A model generated the notes under the pieces. The model was not told the origin of the DNA. It was given only the letters and a program-made list of their open reading frames with translations, and searched no databases. The position numbers and the translations under genes are program-made. From Dendrophyllia cribrosa (Eukaryota; Cnidaria; Anthozoa; Scleractinia; Dendrophylliidae): a DNA stretch of 64,000 nucleotides. Position 1 is the stretch's first letter; each line of letters opens with the position of its first letter. The stretch lies in NCBI GenBank assembly GCA_024195265.1, contig JAJLRJ010000010.1, forward strand, positions 25,963,676 through 26,027,675. The letters are read 5' to 3'. This document shows positions 1 to 11,828 of the stretch, one piece after another.

Positions 1-92
1 TGTTTCAATCTAAGACAATTTAATAAACACTACACTTGTTCATTTACGCTGTTACTTAAATATTTTAAAGTTTAATCTTGTTCTATACTTAC

Positions 93-122
93 GTTGATAT
101 TTCTGTTCATCTGATCTGCCAT
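93..122 (-). CDS. Possible 10-codon first coding exon of a leftward gene
   Basis: On the minus strand, ATG at 122 has a good start context (GAAGATGG). It reads MADQMNRNIN and runs straight into a consensus donor GTAAGT at 92-87, leaving phase 0. Any following exon lies left of the window, so the product cannot be named. This may be chance. Confidence 0.3.
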
Positions 123-845
123 CTTCAAGGCTGTGAAATTTCGAAAAAACAGTTTAAAGAATGAAGTTTTTATTGTCTTCAAAGGGTGTGCTTAGTTATA
201 AACAAAGATTCTACCCACAGTCAATGCGAAGCTTTAGTTGCTACTAGAACTGTTGTAAAGCGATTTTAGTTTTGTAACCGTCAAGTTACAACCATTGCGA
301 GTATTCTTTATCAACTTTTCTGGAGATATGTGTAGTATTCCGAGGTGTTCTTGTTGGGCATGCATGTATTCGTTGTAGATCCCGTTGTAGATTATAATAC
401 GCGGAGGTAAAGACTTTTCGCTACAATTATCGACCATTTAAGACTTTCAATGTCAACTTGAAACGATCAGCTTTAAAGATTGAAGCTTACCTGATTGTAT
501 TGATCGCAAAACTTCACCTGTCGATTGTGAACACAGTCTGTAAGCAGGGTGCACAAGCCTAAAGTGATCGCGCCCAAAGTGATCGCCCACGAACAACGCA
601 CGTGTAACAGACATGCATGTAACAGACGCGGGACGGGATTGTTTCGATACGAGCCCCCGGGTATCTGTATGAAAATTGATGTCTGGTCTGCGATTTTGTG
701 CGCCCGAGTGCAGCGGAATGTGTTTTCCCTTTAGCACGGTCGGCGAAGCAATTTTCCCTTTCGTAAACAAGCGATGCCATTTTAGCGACACCAATTTTCG
801 AATTATTTTTTCTATCAGAAAAAGAAAAATGCAATTAATTACCTA
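123..845. other. No gene recognised
   Basis: Short open frames on both strands between 234 and 834 overlap one another and show no known motif. The stretch 735-835 is the body of the SINE-like repeat whose head lies at 846-898; pieces of it (ATGGCATCG..., TACTAAAGGGAAA) recur at 1098-1200. Confidence 0.4.
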
Positions 846-905
846 GAATTGAACCCGGAACCTCTGCATGCTAACATCCCTCCTTCACCACTAGACCACT
901 GGGTT
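735..905 (-). repeat. tRNA-derived SINE-like repeat
   Basis: Minus strand contains a box-B-like GGTTCAATTC (855-846) and, upstream, a box-A-like TGGTCTAGTGG (898-888), spaced as in a tRNA. The remainder reads away from this head into 735. The anticodon arm is degenerate, so a SINE head is preferred over a working tRNA. Confidence 0.45.
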
Positions 906-1654
906 GATCCGGCAAACCCAAGAAAAATTTAAATCTAAAAGGTGCTTTTCTTAATGGTACATCTATGACCCTAACCCTATCCCTAGATCTAACCTAATCG
1001 CGAATCTAGCTTAGGTCTAATAATCGCTTTACCGAAACCGAGTTTTATCTAATAACGATAGCCTACTTTCATCCCAATCCAGGCATAAACTATAGAGAAA
1101 TGGCATCGACCATTACAAAAAGGTTGGTTACTAATGAATGTTAATGATGGCATCGACCGTTAAAAATGGCATCGCTTGTTTACTAAAGGGAAATCGGCGT
1201 CGGCGAAGGGATCTTATCCGCTCCATGACGACTTTTTTTTCTCGTTTGACAAGCTATATTGGCCAAAACAGCTCGGACAGCTAAACACCAAATTTTTCAG
1301 CTTTTTAACTGGGCTCGGTTATTCGAAAGCCGGTTAACGCTAACCCGGGTTAAAACTTAACCGAGGATTTGATTTCTCTTGTTAGAAGGATTTTAAAAAG
1401 CTATAATTATAAGTTACATGCGAAGACAAGTCAGAGACGAAACTAAAGGGCAAAAATACTTTGGAAAAATCTCCATTGATTAATTATTTAACTGGAATCA
1501 AAATTGATGCTAACCCTGGGTTAGCTTAACCAAGCTTTGAACAACCTGTCCCTGGTGAATACGCGAAGTGTAATGAACGAGTTATAGGCGACGGGGACAA
1601 ACGGGATAAATATCAAAATTTGACTATGTTAATTAGTTGTGTATTGCTGGTCGA

Positions 1655-1725
1655 CTGGTGTAAGGCGCTGTACTTACCAACCAGCGCTACCGGGAACCTT
1701 GGCCCGTGTTCGACTCTGAGTTAAG
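1655..1725 (+). repeat. Degenerate tRNA-Ser/Leu-like sequence
   Basis: Box-A-like TGGTGTAAGGCG near 1657 and box-B-like GTTCGACTC near 1708, with the long spacing of a class II tRNA. The acceptor stem does not close. Probably a SINE head or tRNA relic. Confidence 0.35.
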
Positions 1726-3258
1726 ACATCGAATCATTTTTTTCCTTTCTTTTATTTTTAAACGAAAATTTGATGAAGTTGGCAACCTTGATCGAAAGTC
1801 TTAATTTCGGAACTATATTTCTAAAATTGCGACCCAAAACATTCGACTCTGAAGGAAAACTTGTGGCAATTTTTGTCATTAAAGTCATTTACCGCGATGA
1901 CGCTGCTAAAAGTCAACTTTAATATGGATCTGTTGCACAAGTGTATACCTCTATATACCATGAATTTTTGGGTGAGAATCTTTTATTAAGAGCGTTTCGT
2001 ATTCACGAGTTGGCTCATAGGAGCGTTTGATTTAATTACTTGAATGAGCTATTCATTGGGGGCTTCACTCAGTTGTAGCAAGCATGCTGAATTTACTCTA
2101 ATTTACAGTGTTTAATTTATTATTGTTTCCTGGGCGGGAATTTTTTTCAACTCTTTGAATTGTGTTCAATTATTCTTTCTTTTCGATTACTGACAGGAGA
2201 GCCCTAGGCCCTTGGGTGAACATCCGGGTTTACTTTTGTAAAATTTATTTTTGGATTGGTTACGCTCTTAGCATTTCATTGATAAACTCATATGCTGCAT
2301 CCTTCCACCAGTTGTACATGACACAAAGTTTTTCTCAAGGTGGAAAATGTCTTTTTATAAGCGTATGTATTTTGAGGCGGCATGTACGTCTCTTAACACC
2401 TCACAGGATTGGCTGAGAAAACAATAGAACAAACAACACAGCAATGGACCCTAGCCCTGAAAACAATTCATCTGCGTGATACCCAGGTCCAATGAAATTA
2501 GAGGTTCTGAAGAGGTGAATGATGTCTGTGTATTTTAGGCAGTGATGAATATTGTTAACTATTGTTATTTTGTTATTATTGTGTTACTCACCGTTGCTCG
2601 TAGATAAACGTGGTCGTTATTGTTTGTATCCATTGAACTATTTCTTGTGGAATTGTGTTGTATGTGGTCATCATGAAACCATTTTGGTCGTTTTTTCTGC
2701 CACATGAACTAAAGTTGATCACTTGACTCTTAAATTGTGTAAAAGCAAAGTTTTTTTATAACGTGATCATGCGTGTTAGTGCTAGCTACGTTATGGCAGA
2801 CAGACATTTCATTTCCAGTAAGATGTAAGTAGGTGGTTTTATGCGGTCATCTGCTTATTCTTGAGATGTTTTTATATCGAATCCAGGATCCGCGATGATC
2901 ATAAGTAATGCCCGTTACTGCGAGCGGTTTCCTTGTAGACCACTTGTGTAAGCCTAGTGGAAATGTTAGATCATCAATGAACGAATTCGAAGATTTAAAA
3001 AAAGGGAAAGTACTACTCTGTAGCTTTGATTTGAAAATGGTCACAATCAAGGATTTTATCTCGACTCTTATTTTTTTATTGGATAAAATTAATCACGTGG
3101 TATAAAATTAGATGTCAGATATCAGCGTCCTTGTTGATGTCCCTCGTCTGATTTTATTTCGACCATAAACCTTACAAACAAGTCAAAGTTACTTACTAAA
3201 TTTTAGTTTTTCATGGAAGAAAAAAAAGTTGTTTGCAGATGCCTGTGAAGGCAAAAGA
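1726..3258. other. No gene recognised
   Basis: A+T-rich single-copy-looking DNA. The frame at 2162-2416 has no recognisable domain. Confidence 0.4.
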
Positions 3259-3286
3259 CCCCCCCCCCCCCCCCCCCCCCCCCCCC
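3259..3286 (+). repeat. Poly(C) tract
   Basis: 28 uninterrupted C. The complementary strand is a long G run with G-quadruplex potential. Confidence 0.95.
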
Positions 3287-3444
3287 ACAATATGCTGTTA
3301 ATAACGCCGGATAAAGTGCGTTGTGGAAATAAATCAGAGGGTTATAAAATAAATCAGAGTATTAACTTATTTCTAAGCTGAATGCTAATGTCATGAACAT
3401 TTTCAAGAAATATATATCAGAACAATAACGCTTTTCATGGCAAA

Positions 3445-4085
3445 GGAAGTGTTGTAGCTGATCTTTGAACTCCTTGGAAACTGAAAGCGTTTTTCATACT
3501 TCTACAGGATGTTTGTCACACTGTTCAGTTTCAACAGTTCACTTACCTCTTGCGTCCTTGGCACTTGTTTCCTCCATTCCCCCGCAATTCAGCACCTTGT
3601 ACACCACATTCTATCTAACAGTTTGCAGAAATGAATTAGGGTAAGGTAGGCGAGTTTAAACTTATGGGGAAAAATATTTGTCAGTGGGTAATCATGCAGG
3701 GTAATTTCCCACGCATTTATTGTTTGGAAACAAAATGTGCTACATGTTTTTGTAAGACAAGCAGGCGTGTTGTTTTGATTTCGACGGCTTCTTTTGCGTT
3801 CAAACCCGCATACAATCTCTTTTGGCCTTGTTTTCTTACTTCATTTGCAAACATAACGTGTCGATGATTTCTGTGGTGTGCATTTGCTAGGGAGTTTTGG
3901 TTGGAAAGAGGCGTGTGCGGTTTGAGATATTTGTCGCTAATTATACAGATGACTTGATTTCTTTTTATAGCGTCAGTTAAAATACAAAGGATTACGTTGA
4001 CGTGACCGACAAGTGATGAGTGTATTGTAACCAACTCTGTTTTGTTCACATCATTATTGAAACGAAATTTTCGAATTTTACCTTG
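3445..4085 (+). repeat. Dispersed ~640-bp repeat, copy 1
   Basis: Direct copy of 7322-7962, diverged by roughly a fifth by eye. Shared blocks include GCTGATCT..AACTCCTTGG, AAGACAAGCAGG.GT.TTGTTTTGATTTC and ACCGACAAGTGATGAGTGTA. Neither copy has a conserved reading frame. A short third fragment lies at 4788-4850. Confidence 0.75.
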
Positions 4086-5161
4086 GCATTTTATACTGCG
4101 TCGCCCCATGGCTAGTTTTTCAGATTTAGATGGAATTTTTACTTTCAATATTCTCTCTCGACAAAGGCAACTTCGCATACTAATATAAAATTCGTAAGAA
4201 TTTCAGCTGGTTGGCTATTTGGCTGTGGACTATTTAGGATTTGCTTAAAAAAACACCTAGTTACATGCGAATACTTAACAAACATTTCTGTAACAACAAA
4301 TCTACTCTATATGTAACATATACATAATTTTGAACTTTTCTGCTAATCCCTTTCAGATATCAAAACGCCGGAATTTGATGCGGTTGAATTTGAAGAGTAA
4401 TTTACATCACTTATCTTTGTAATTAGCCATTTTACCTCTCCTGTCCTTAGTATGAAATTGTAATTCTCCATATTTGCAGCCTCATTTTAACTTTGTGTCA
4501 CTTTAAGCACATTCCGCTAAACGAGTCAGTGATGAACCAGTCAGCCTGCTTGTTACAAGCAGAACATTTGTCTGCATTCTGCTGTGGATTTTGTAAAGGG
4601 GACGATATGCATGACATTCATGCATCGTCTTTGGAAAGCGTTCTTACAGAGTGCCCGTTCATTCTTTGTACATGATCATGGTCGCGCGAATTGGCATATC
4701 GTAAAACACATTCCGCTCAGTATTTGGTGATAACTGAACCAGACTGAAGCAAAATTTAACTTATATTATATACTGAATGGGAGGTCATGCAATAAATGGG
4801 ATATGTCCCTTCATTGTTTAGAAACGGTACATGTCCAGACAGGTTACGTTCAATAAATAGCTTGTGTTATATATATTGGTTGGGGGCAAACACGACAAAA
4901 TTACAGTAAATTCATGGGATTTTTATCGATTTTGAGGCATCTTAACTCCGCTGGATTTTGTCGGATTTTTAAACTTTAAACTTATTTTGTAGCAGTCAGC
5001 TTTATGATGCATTTGAACGAAAATTAGGACATAAAACATGGCTGAACATTGCTTTGTGATTCACTCTTAACGATTTTCACATGTTTTCTGTAACTTTTTT
5101 AACCAATTTGCATATCCATTCCTTACAACGTTTAAAAAATAAAAATACCATACATTTACCC
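4086..5161. other. No gene recognised
   Basis: Contains the short third fragment of the 640-bp repeat (4788-4850, ATGTCCCTTCATTGTTTAGA). Otherwise nothing seen. Confidence 0.4.
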
Positions 5162-5164
5162 TTA

Positions 5165-5553
5165 AGGCCCTGTCACACTACTGCGTATGAGAGAAACGTA
5201 TGAGTTGCGTATGAAAATTCATAAAATAATTTTCATACGCACAAAATGATCAGCGTACTTGACCTATGAGTAATGTACCTCTAGCGTAACTCTTGCGTAT
5301 TCAGCGTATGCCTAGCGTATGCTTAGCCAATAAACCATACGTCCGAATACGCACAAAATTTTTAAGCATGGTTAAAAAAATTTTTTCTGCCTCACCGTAT
5401 GCTAGCGTATGCCAGCGTATGCGACCGTGCTTGAAACATATACAACCTGTGCCTAACGTACCCCTAGCGTATGTCAACGTATACCCGCGTATGAGTGATA
5501 TTTTTTATACGCTGGCATACGCTAGTACGATACGCAATAGTGTGACAAGACCA
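5165..5553. mobile_element. MITE with TTA duplication and internal GCGTATG motifs
   Basis: Left end AGGCCCTGTCACACTA, right end TAGTGTGACAAGACCA (imperfect inverted repeat), flanked by TTA on both sides. The interior repeats CGTATG/GCGTATGC on both strands. A 3-bp TWA target site suggests PIF/Harbinger-type mobilisation. The internal open frame is an artefact of the repeats. Confidence 0.7.
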
Positions 5554-5682
5554 TTACCACTAATTTGGCGTCAGAATCCGTGAAATGAAAAGGACTATAG
5601 AGTTGCTTGTTTTGACTGGTAAAAGACGAATGGGTTTTAGAGCGGTCTTTATTTGAGTGTCGAAAATAGTTTGTCTATTGCT

Positions 5683-5892
5683 TTGGTTACGCATTGCGAT
5701 TCACTGAAAATGCCCGCGGCACTTTCCCAAACAATCAGAAGCAAGACCAAAACAAACTGTAACTTGCTCGCCCACGTTTTCCCGCGCTTGGTTACGCATT
5801 GCGATTCACTGAAAATGCCCGCGGCACTTTCCCATACAATCAGAAGCAAGACCAAAACAAACTGTAACTTGCTCGCCCACGTTTTCCCGCGC
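5683..5892 (+). repeat. Two 105-bp tandem units
   Basis: Units 5683-5787 and 5788-5892 are identical except for about one base (AAACAATC versus ATACAATC). The open frames through them exist because 105 is divisible by three. Confidence 0.95.
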
Positions 5893-6844
5893 TTGGTGCC
5901 GGTTACAAGTATTTACCTCGAGTGCTGATTGGTTCGTTGGATTGTCTGTATCTGTCGTGATTGGTCAGAGTAATGACTTTGCTTTTGGTACTACAACACT
6001 ACACAAACGACTTGATTTGTTTTTATAGACAAAGAAAACAAAGAACTCTGTTGGCATCCGACAAAAATTTGCATTTTGTTTCATTTTGAGATATTTATGT
6101 ACAGCGGCTCATGAAATTTCTATATTTAACCTGGATTATTTAGAAATGACGCACGCGCTTGTGTTTACGTCCGCAAGTACAGTTGTAGGACGAGTTGGAA
6201 AAAAAAACTCATAAATTTTGTATGAGCAAGAGTTGCAGCGGGGTTTTACTCAAGTGCTTTCGGTTTCTCCGAAACTCAGTCGTGTGTTTTTATCGTGCTG
6301 TGTAAGCACATAGCGGCAGTTTGCTATTTATTTAAGGAAAACTCATAGAGGAAATGTAACTTCAGGTGGCTCCCACCTACACTATCTATCATGAGTCACA
6401 AAATAATGGCTGATTTTCTTGTCTTGTAATTTTGAAAAAACGAGACATCACGTCTTTAAAACACATTCGACGCACTTAAGATAATTTAAAACAATCCAAA
6501 CACTCTTTGTTCGTGAGATTCAAAATAAAAGATGATAATAAGTGCTTTCAATGCCAGAACACTGACTCGCTTTTTAGAGCTGAGTGCCCTATTAATACGG
6601 AATTTTACCAAAATAAACCTGTCAAATGAGCCAATTTTGTTCCAAGATTACACACCTCCCCCCTCACTACACCTTCGCTTATGTCGCCAACTAGATCTTC
6701 TGGTCCTACCTTGCAAAATCAGCGAAAGTAACAAACACAGTGGAAAGTTAAAAATGTAACCTGATTTCGTTCCTTATTCATAGACCTTTGTATGTTATGT
6801 ATTTACTTTCTCTCCATTTCGCTTACACTGTATAATATTTTTCT
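5893..6844. other. No gene recognised
   Basis: Nothing beyond short unconserved frames. Confidence 0.4.
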
Positions 6845-6990
6845 AAAATATTGTAAGTAGTCACAATATTGTAAATAGTATAGGTATTAAATTGTAAGTA
6901 GTGAAAGTACTGTATTGTAAGTTGTATAAGTATCGTATTGTAAGTCGTGAAAGTATCGTAATGTAAGCCCGGGGGGGGGGGGGGGGGGGA
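6845..6990 (+). repeat. 27-28-bp minisatellite ending in poly(G)
   Basis: Four to five diverged units of the type ATTGTAAGTAGTGAAAGTA lead directly into CCC and a G run at 6971-6989, then AGGGGG. The G run is a likely replication-slippage site. Confidence 0.8.
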
Positions 6991-7068
6991 GGGGGTACTC
7001 AGTACTCAACAAAGTTTTGTACGGGGATGCTCCGCCCCAAAGTCCAAACCCTTACCCTTTCATACAGC

Positions 7069-7264
7069 TGTTTGATTAAACGTTGTCATTGATCGGTCTC
7101 ATCCCTACGCGACCAGACCGAAAGGGAGTATGGGTGAATTAAAATGCATGATTAATTATTCTCTATCGCGTTTACAATGATGGAGAACAAAACTCACGTT
7201 TGTCTTCGCGTGTTACGCAAAGACGTAGGGATGAGACCGATCAATGACAACGTTTAATCAAACA
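7069..7264. mobile_element. Palindromic MITE, 40-bp arms
   Basis: Left arm 7069-7109 starts TGTTTGATTAAACGTTGTCA; right arm 7225-7264 is its near-perfect reverse complement. About 115 bp of loop. No coding. Confidence 0.85.
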
Positions 7265-7321
7265 GACATAAATTGCAGCGGGAAGGGTTTCCTTTGTTAG
7301 CATTTGCTTTCTTAATAACAA

Positions 7322-7962
7322 ATATAGCTGATCTCAGAACTCCTTGGAACTGAAGCGTAATTTATACTTATAGAATTTCTGTTAGTCTTTTATCTATAGT
7401 TCGCTTACTTCTTCCGTCCTTATCACTTGTTATTCTCCATTTTCCTGCAATCCAGCACATCGTACGCCACATTCCAACTAGCATTCTGCTCAGAAGAGAA
7501 CTAGGGTACTGGCAAGTTTAAACTTATGTACGAAATGATTTGTCAATGGGTAAATTTCCCTTGCATTGTTTGGAAACGGAATGTACCAAGACAAGCAGGA
7601 GTATTGTTTTGATTTCAACGGCTTGTTCGGCGTTCAAGCCCGTATATAAATCACTCCTGAGGCGCGTTTAATGACTTCATTTGCTAATATAAGGTGTCGA
7701 TGATTTCAGAAGTATTTTTATTTGGTAGGGTGTTTTGGCTGGATAAAGACGAGTGCGGTTTTAGATATTTATCATTAATTATACAGATGACTTGATTTCT
7801 TTTTATAGCGCGAGTTAAAATTCAAAGGATTACGTTGGCGTGACCGACAAGTGATGAGTGTATTGTAAACAACTCTGTTTTATTCAGGTCATATTGAAAC
7901 GACATTTTTCGTAGTTAAACTCAACCATTGCTTAGCCGGTTTATATTTGCTCTTCAAAAATT
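7322..7962 (+). repeat. Dispersed ~640-bp repeat, copy 2
   Basis: Direct counterpart of 3445-4085; starts GCTGATCTCAGAACTCCTTGG just downstream of the palindromic MITE at 7069-7264. Confidence 0.75.
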
Positions 7963-8140
7963 TATAGGAAATAAGGGGCCACAAAATCCTGCCTCGTGTT
8001 CCAAATTTAGATGGAATTCTTACTTTCAAAATTCAGATGATGTGGGTTTGGTACCCAGGGAGATGACGTCATATACTTAAACAAGGCATTAGAGACCGTT
8101 TTAATATATTGCTTTGTTTTCTCTATTTTCGAATTGCCCA

Positions 8141-8323
8141 TACACCTTATTCATAAATGGCGGCCGATTTATTATTCTTTTGTATTTATTTTAATTAGCC
8201 TCACTGGCCTCGTTAGCATGTGAAAAATTTAAAAGAACTTATACTCTAAAGTGAGGCCAGTGAGGCTAATTAACATAGATACAAAAGAATCATGAATCGG
8301 CCGCCATTTATGAATAAGGTGTA
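8141..8323. mobile_element. Inserted palindromic MITE
   Basis: Arms TACACCTTATTCATAAATGG...GCCTCACTGGCCTC (8141-8210) and their reverse complement (about 8250-8323). Open frames on both strands are mirror images, not genes. Confidence 0.8.
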
Positions 8324-8327
8324 TAAT

Positions 8328-8488
8328 GGCCTGGTCGCACTACAGTCAAAAACAAAAATTAGCCCGTGCAAAATGACATAAAAACAAAAACATTCCACAA
8401 AAAGCGTGTCCCACAGGAGCGGTTTCTTTTGTTTTCCTCGATTTTTGCACGGGCTAATTTTTGTTTTTGACTGTAGTGCGACCAGGCC
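8328..8488. mobile_element. Inserted palindromic MITE (GGCCTGGTCGCACTACAGTC)
   Basis: Perfect inverted arms of about 46 bp, from GGCCTGGTCGCACTACAGTC inward, with a short loop. Flanking TTATA-type repeats fit a TWA/TTA target. Confidence 0.85.
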
Positions 8489-8704
8489 CTTATACACTTT
8501 GTTTTCCCCCCAAATTTTGCGTAAACTGTTGTTTGTAAATGCTCTTGAGAGGACTGCATATTCCCAAGAGCATTTCAAAACAATAGTTTATGCTAAATGT
8601 GGGGGGCAAACAAAGTGTATTATGGGCAATTGGAAAATAGCGAATAGAGTAATTTAAGATTGTAATTACAAACAATGCAAAGTCGGTGGATTTTGGTTTG
8701 CGAG

Positions 8705-8835
8705 AAGTGAAAATCATATTGATGATCCTCGCAGTGATCTCAGCAACTTTAGCCGAAAAGCCTGACAAACAATATCGAAACGTCAGCTTCTGAATCTCTT
8801 TACTGTGGCCAATTAACCCTATCAACTCGGTTGCG
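8705..8835 (+). mobile_element. Penelope-like element end fragment, family A
   Basis: Contains ATATCGAAACGTCAGCTTCTG followed by CTTTACTGTGGCCAATTAAC, the same stretch that appears inverted at 29510-29600. 'GAAACGTC' is the 3' portion of the ribozyme-like ends of Penelope-like elements. No reading frame left. Confidence 0.55.
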
Positions 8836-8855
8836 AAAAAACTAAATTTCGTGTT

Positions 8856-9225
8856 TCACCTGCCTACAAGGCGCAGAGGGGTCAAATTTGACTGTAATTT
8901 CTTCTATTTCACCGCGCGAATCAATTTTGTCAAAGCAAACCTATGAACGTGACCGAACAAAGCATCAGTCGATCGTGTTGCGCGTCTGGTGAACCGAAAT
9001 CCGACAGTGTTCCGCTGGGAAGAAACGAGGACGACGAGCTCCGGACGAAGCTCCTGGCGACACGCCCACAGTCGTTGTTGTATGCGGCTTCCCTATGAAA
9101 TTTCACCTGACGCGTAACACAATCGCCTGATGCTTTGTTCGGCCACGTTCATAGTTTTGCTCTGACAAAATCGATTCACGCTGTGAAAATAGAAGAAATA
9201 ACAATGAAACCTGCCACCGAGGCGG
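8856..9225. mobile_element. Diverged foldback element
   Basis: Left arm (CACCGCGCGAATCAATTTTG, ATGAACGTGACCGAACAAAG) pairs imperfectly with the right arm (CTTTGTTCGGCCACGTTCAT, CAAAATCGATTCACGCTGTG). No coding. Confidence 0.75.
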
Positions 9226-9453
9226 AATACGTGAATACGCGAAGTAAAAAAGGAGAGACAGTTTGTAGTCTGACTGTCCAAACTGTGGTACGAGTTTAAA
9301 GTCCGTTCAGGTATTGCAGTTAAGGGATCCGAGTGACTTGTCAAAGTAACACTCACACACACAGCCTTCTTATAGCGTTTTTAAATTAACTGTCAAAAAT
9401 TATTTTAGCGATTGCTTTTGTTTTGTACTGCTACCCTTTGTGATTGGGTAACA

Positions 9454-9716
9454 CCAGAAACCCATAAGTGGGTTGAAATGTGTAACGCGCATTCACAGCT
9501 TCCGAATATTCATTTTTTGCTTAGTACCATATTTGGAAACCCCTCGGTCCAGGGTGATTGGAAGCAAGTTGTTCTAGCGAATTGATTGGTTAATATTTTT
9601 TATCTTGATTTGCCAAATATGGCTGTAACAACTTCTTCGCAAATTGAATAATCGGAAGCTTGTTTTGAAGCGTACAATAGACAGTTGAACGTTTCAACCC
9701 ACTTATGGGTTTCTGG
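9454..9716. mobile_element. MITE with 25-bp inverted ends and TAACA duplication
   Basis: Ends CCAGAAACCCATAAGTGGGT and reverse complement; TAACA at 9449-9453 and again at 9717-9721. Inner sequence also pairs (GCTTCCGA...TCGGAAGC). Confidence 0.85.
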
Positions 9717-10029
9717 TAACACATTTCGCACTATTTATTTGCCAAGTAGAAGTAAAACCAATAATGCGTTTGCTCTAATTGGCTTTGGTTTTGCGAGTTA
9801 CAGCAATGGTGCAGAAATATGCAATTGTTTTTTTTATCAGTGATAGGTGAAGGGGAAGAGCAAGACCCGGGCGCGCGCGGAGATTGTTTATAGCGCGGAA
9901 TCTAAATTCCCAGAAAAAACCTCCCGCTCTTTTTGCGCGCGTTCGCGTGTTCTCTTCGTGCTTCACCATTGCCGCGTCGTCGTTTAGCTTACATTATCAA
10001 GTTGGCAGTCAGTGTTTCTTCTCGCTTTT

Positions 10030-10263
10030 GAGGCGCGTTGATCGAATGGTGAGCGCGTCGGACTTTTCAACCTATTAAAAAAGGTCGATGGTTTGAAACC
10101 TGGTCTCGGTCGTCGAGTTGTTTCGTTAAACAAGAAACTCTGCCTCCCATTGTCTGTCTCCACCCAGGTATAAATGGGTACAGGCGATGTATTGCTGTGG
10201 GTAATCCTGCGATTGACTAGCATCCTATCCACGGGGGAGTTGCAATACTCCTACAGTCAGACT
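10030..10263 (+). repeat. tRNA-derived SINE
   Basis: Box A TGGTGAGCGCG (10047-10057) and box B GGTTTGAAACC (10090-10100), then a body with CCACCCAGGTATAAATGGGT and CTGCGATTGACTAGCATCC. The same body, from a second copy, is expanded in tandem at 38005-38790. Confidence 0.8.
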
Positions 10264-11554
10264 TCCACTAAGGGTCCCCTCCCCACAATAGCCATGTTTT
10301 TGTCCGTACTAACGAACCATTGAAATCTACAACGGACGCAAGATGATGTCCAAGTGTGACATTTGTAGAGAAAGTTTGACCGTAGTTGCTTTATACCACA
10401 GAAAAGGGGGCTTAGCTCCAGGCCACTTGCGGCTCGTGTGCGACCTTATTTACCTACTGTATTTCATTGAATAGGTGACTTACCTATTTTTTTTTTCTTT
10501 TCCTTTTCAGTTCGTATCTCAAAAGCTATTGTGCGAGCTCGAGACAAGATGCCGATAGTGTCCACCACTGCAGGAGTGCGTATACTCGTAAACAACGTGA
10601 TGGATGAAATTCAATATGCCCTGTAAACAGCGCAAAAACTTCTCACGCGCTACAGGACTTTTCTTCGAAGAAACGAACTCCGAAGTTGTCTACTTGCGGT
10701 TGAGAACGAAATTGCGAGGAAAACCAAGACTAGTACGTGGTTACCACTTTATAAAAAGAATTCAGGACAAACATTTTACAATCGTTCATCACCTTTGGGA
10801 AAAGTTTCTTCACTGTGTTTTAAAAAAGTAATTTTCTTGCATATTTTGTTTCTTTGTTTTTTCTTCGACTTTATTTTTCTTTCTTGAATTCGTTGAAATG
10901 TTTATGAAGAGTATAAAGAAAGCCCAACAACTCGTCGCCAATTTTATATTATAAAAATATCAAAAGAAATAGAGGACTTGTAAGATTTGTTGCTAAAACA
11001 AAATGTGGGAAGTCACGTAGAAAGAGAAAAAAATCAGAAAGGTAATCTGAATTCAAAAAGAGTTCGATCCGGAACTGCTGGAATAAATAAAATGCATACT
11101 TTTTTACTCCTGTGTTTTATGGGCGAGGGTTCGTTTTATCACAAAATCCCACAACCCAAGCATTTATTTTTTACCCCATATTACGTTGGCTGTGAAGTTA
11201 AAATCGTTTTGGTTGTACCGAAAAAAAAAGAGAACAAAATAAATGCAGGCACAAATAGAATAAATTCAAACCTATACTGGTTTGTAAAGCATCAATTTTA
11301 AAGAGCTGTGATATCAGTAATAACAGCTTAGGAAATTATACATGTAGCTGTCCTCATAGTTATAAGGAAAAGGGATGGTCAAGCCCACTAACATTACGTC
11401 TACCCTGGCATTATGCCAACACCAACCGTCTGCTGTGAAGGAGGGACTGGAGAGAGGAGACGACTCTCTCCTCTACTGGCCCCACACCCGCGTTTTCATC
11501 GTTTTCATAATTGAGCAATAGTTAATGGTGGGTACGTGGAAAAAGCGATGGATC
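10264..11554. other. No gene recognised
   Basis: A pyrimidine tract and AG at about 10490-10510 precede an open stretch (FVSQKLLCELETRC), but it closes at once and has no known motif. Frames at 10604-10831 and 10987-11301 show no domain. Confidence 0.35.
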
Positions 11555-11828
11555 GACTGGCTGAACATGGGCAAATACTTCAGTTTGCATTAGTATTAAA
11601 TATATTGATTCTAAGGAAGAACGAATTCGGATCTGACAGCTTATTGACTGAATCTACTCATCAAGAACCGGAGGGATATTGATGTTTATTCATTTTGCTG
11701 AATCGCGCACTGGCTGTTAATTGTCTGAACCGTCAAATCAGCATCGGTTTTGAAATGGGAGAAAGGCCTTGGGTAAAATAACTTCTGACAAATTTTAATC
11801 TCAGCCACCATTTGGACCGTTGAGTGAC
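11555..11828 (+). repeat. Segmental duplication, unit A, proximal block
   Basis: About 275 bp matching 19425-19702 in the same orientation (e.g. CGAATTCGGATCTGAC, CATCAAGAACCGGAGGGATA, TGAACCGTCAAATCAGCAT). Confidence 0.9.

Larger units (their letters stand above)
8119..8651. mobile_element. Foldback element interrupted by two inserted palindromes
   Basis: Outer arms: CTCTATTTTCGAATTGCCCA (8119-8140) pairs with the reverse complement at 8620-8651, and the 8491-8545 / 8565-8619 arms (ACACTTTGTTTTCCCCCC and its complement) continue inward. Its left arm is broken after TACAC by the elements at 8141-8323 and 8328-8488. Confidence 0.7.

Noticed and set aside
3717..4178. 153-codon minus-strand frame
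   Set aside because: It overlaps the diverged 640-bp repeat, and the other copy (7322-7962) does not keep the frame.
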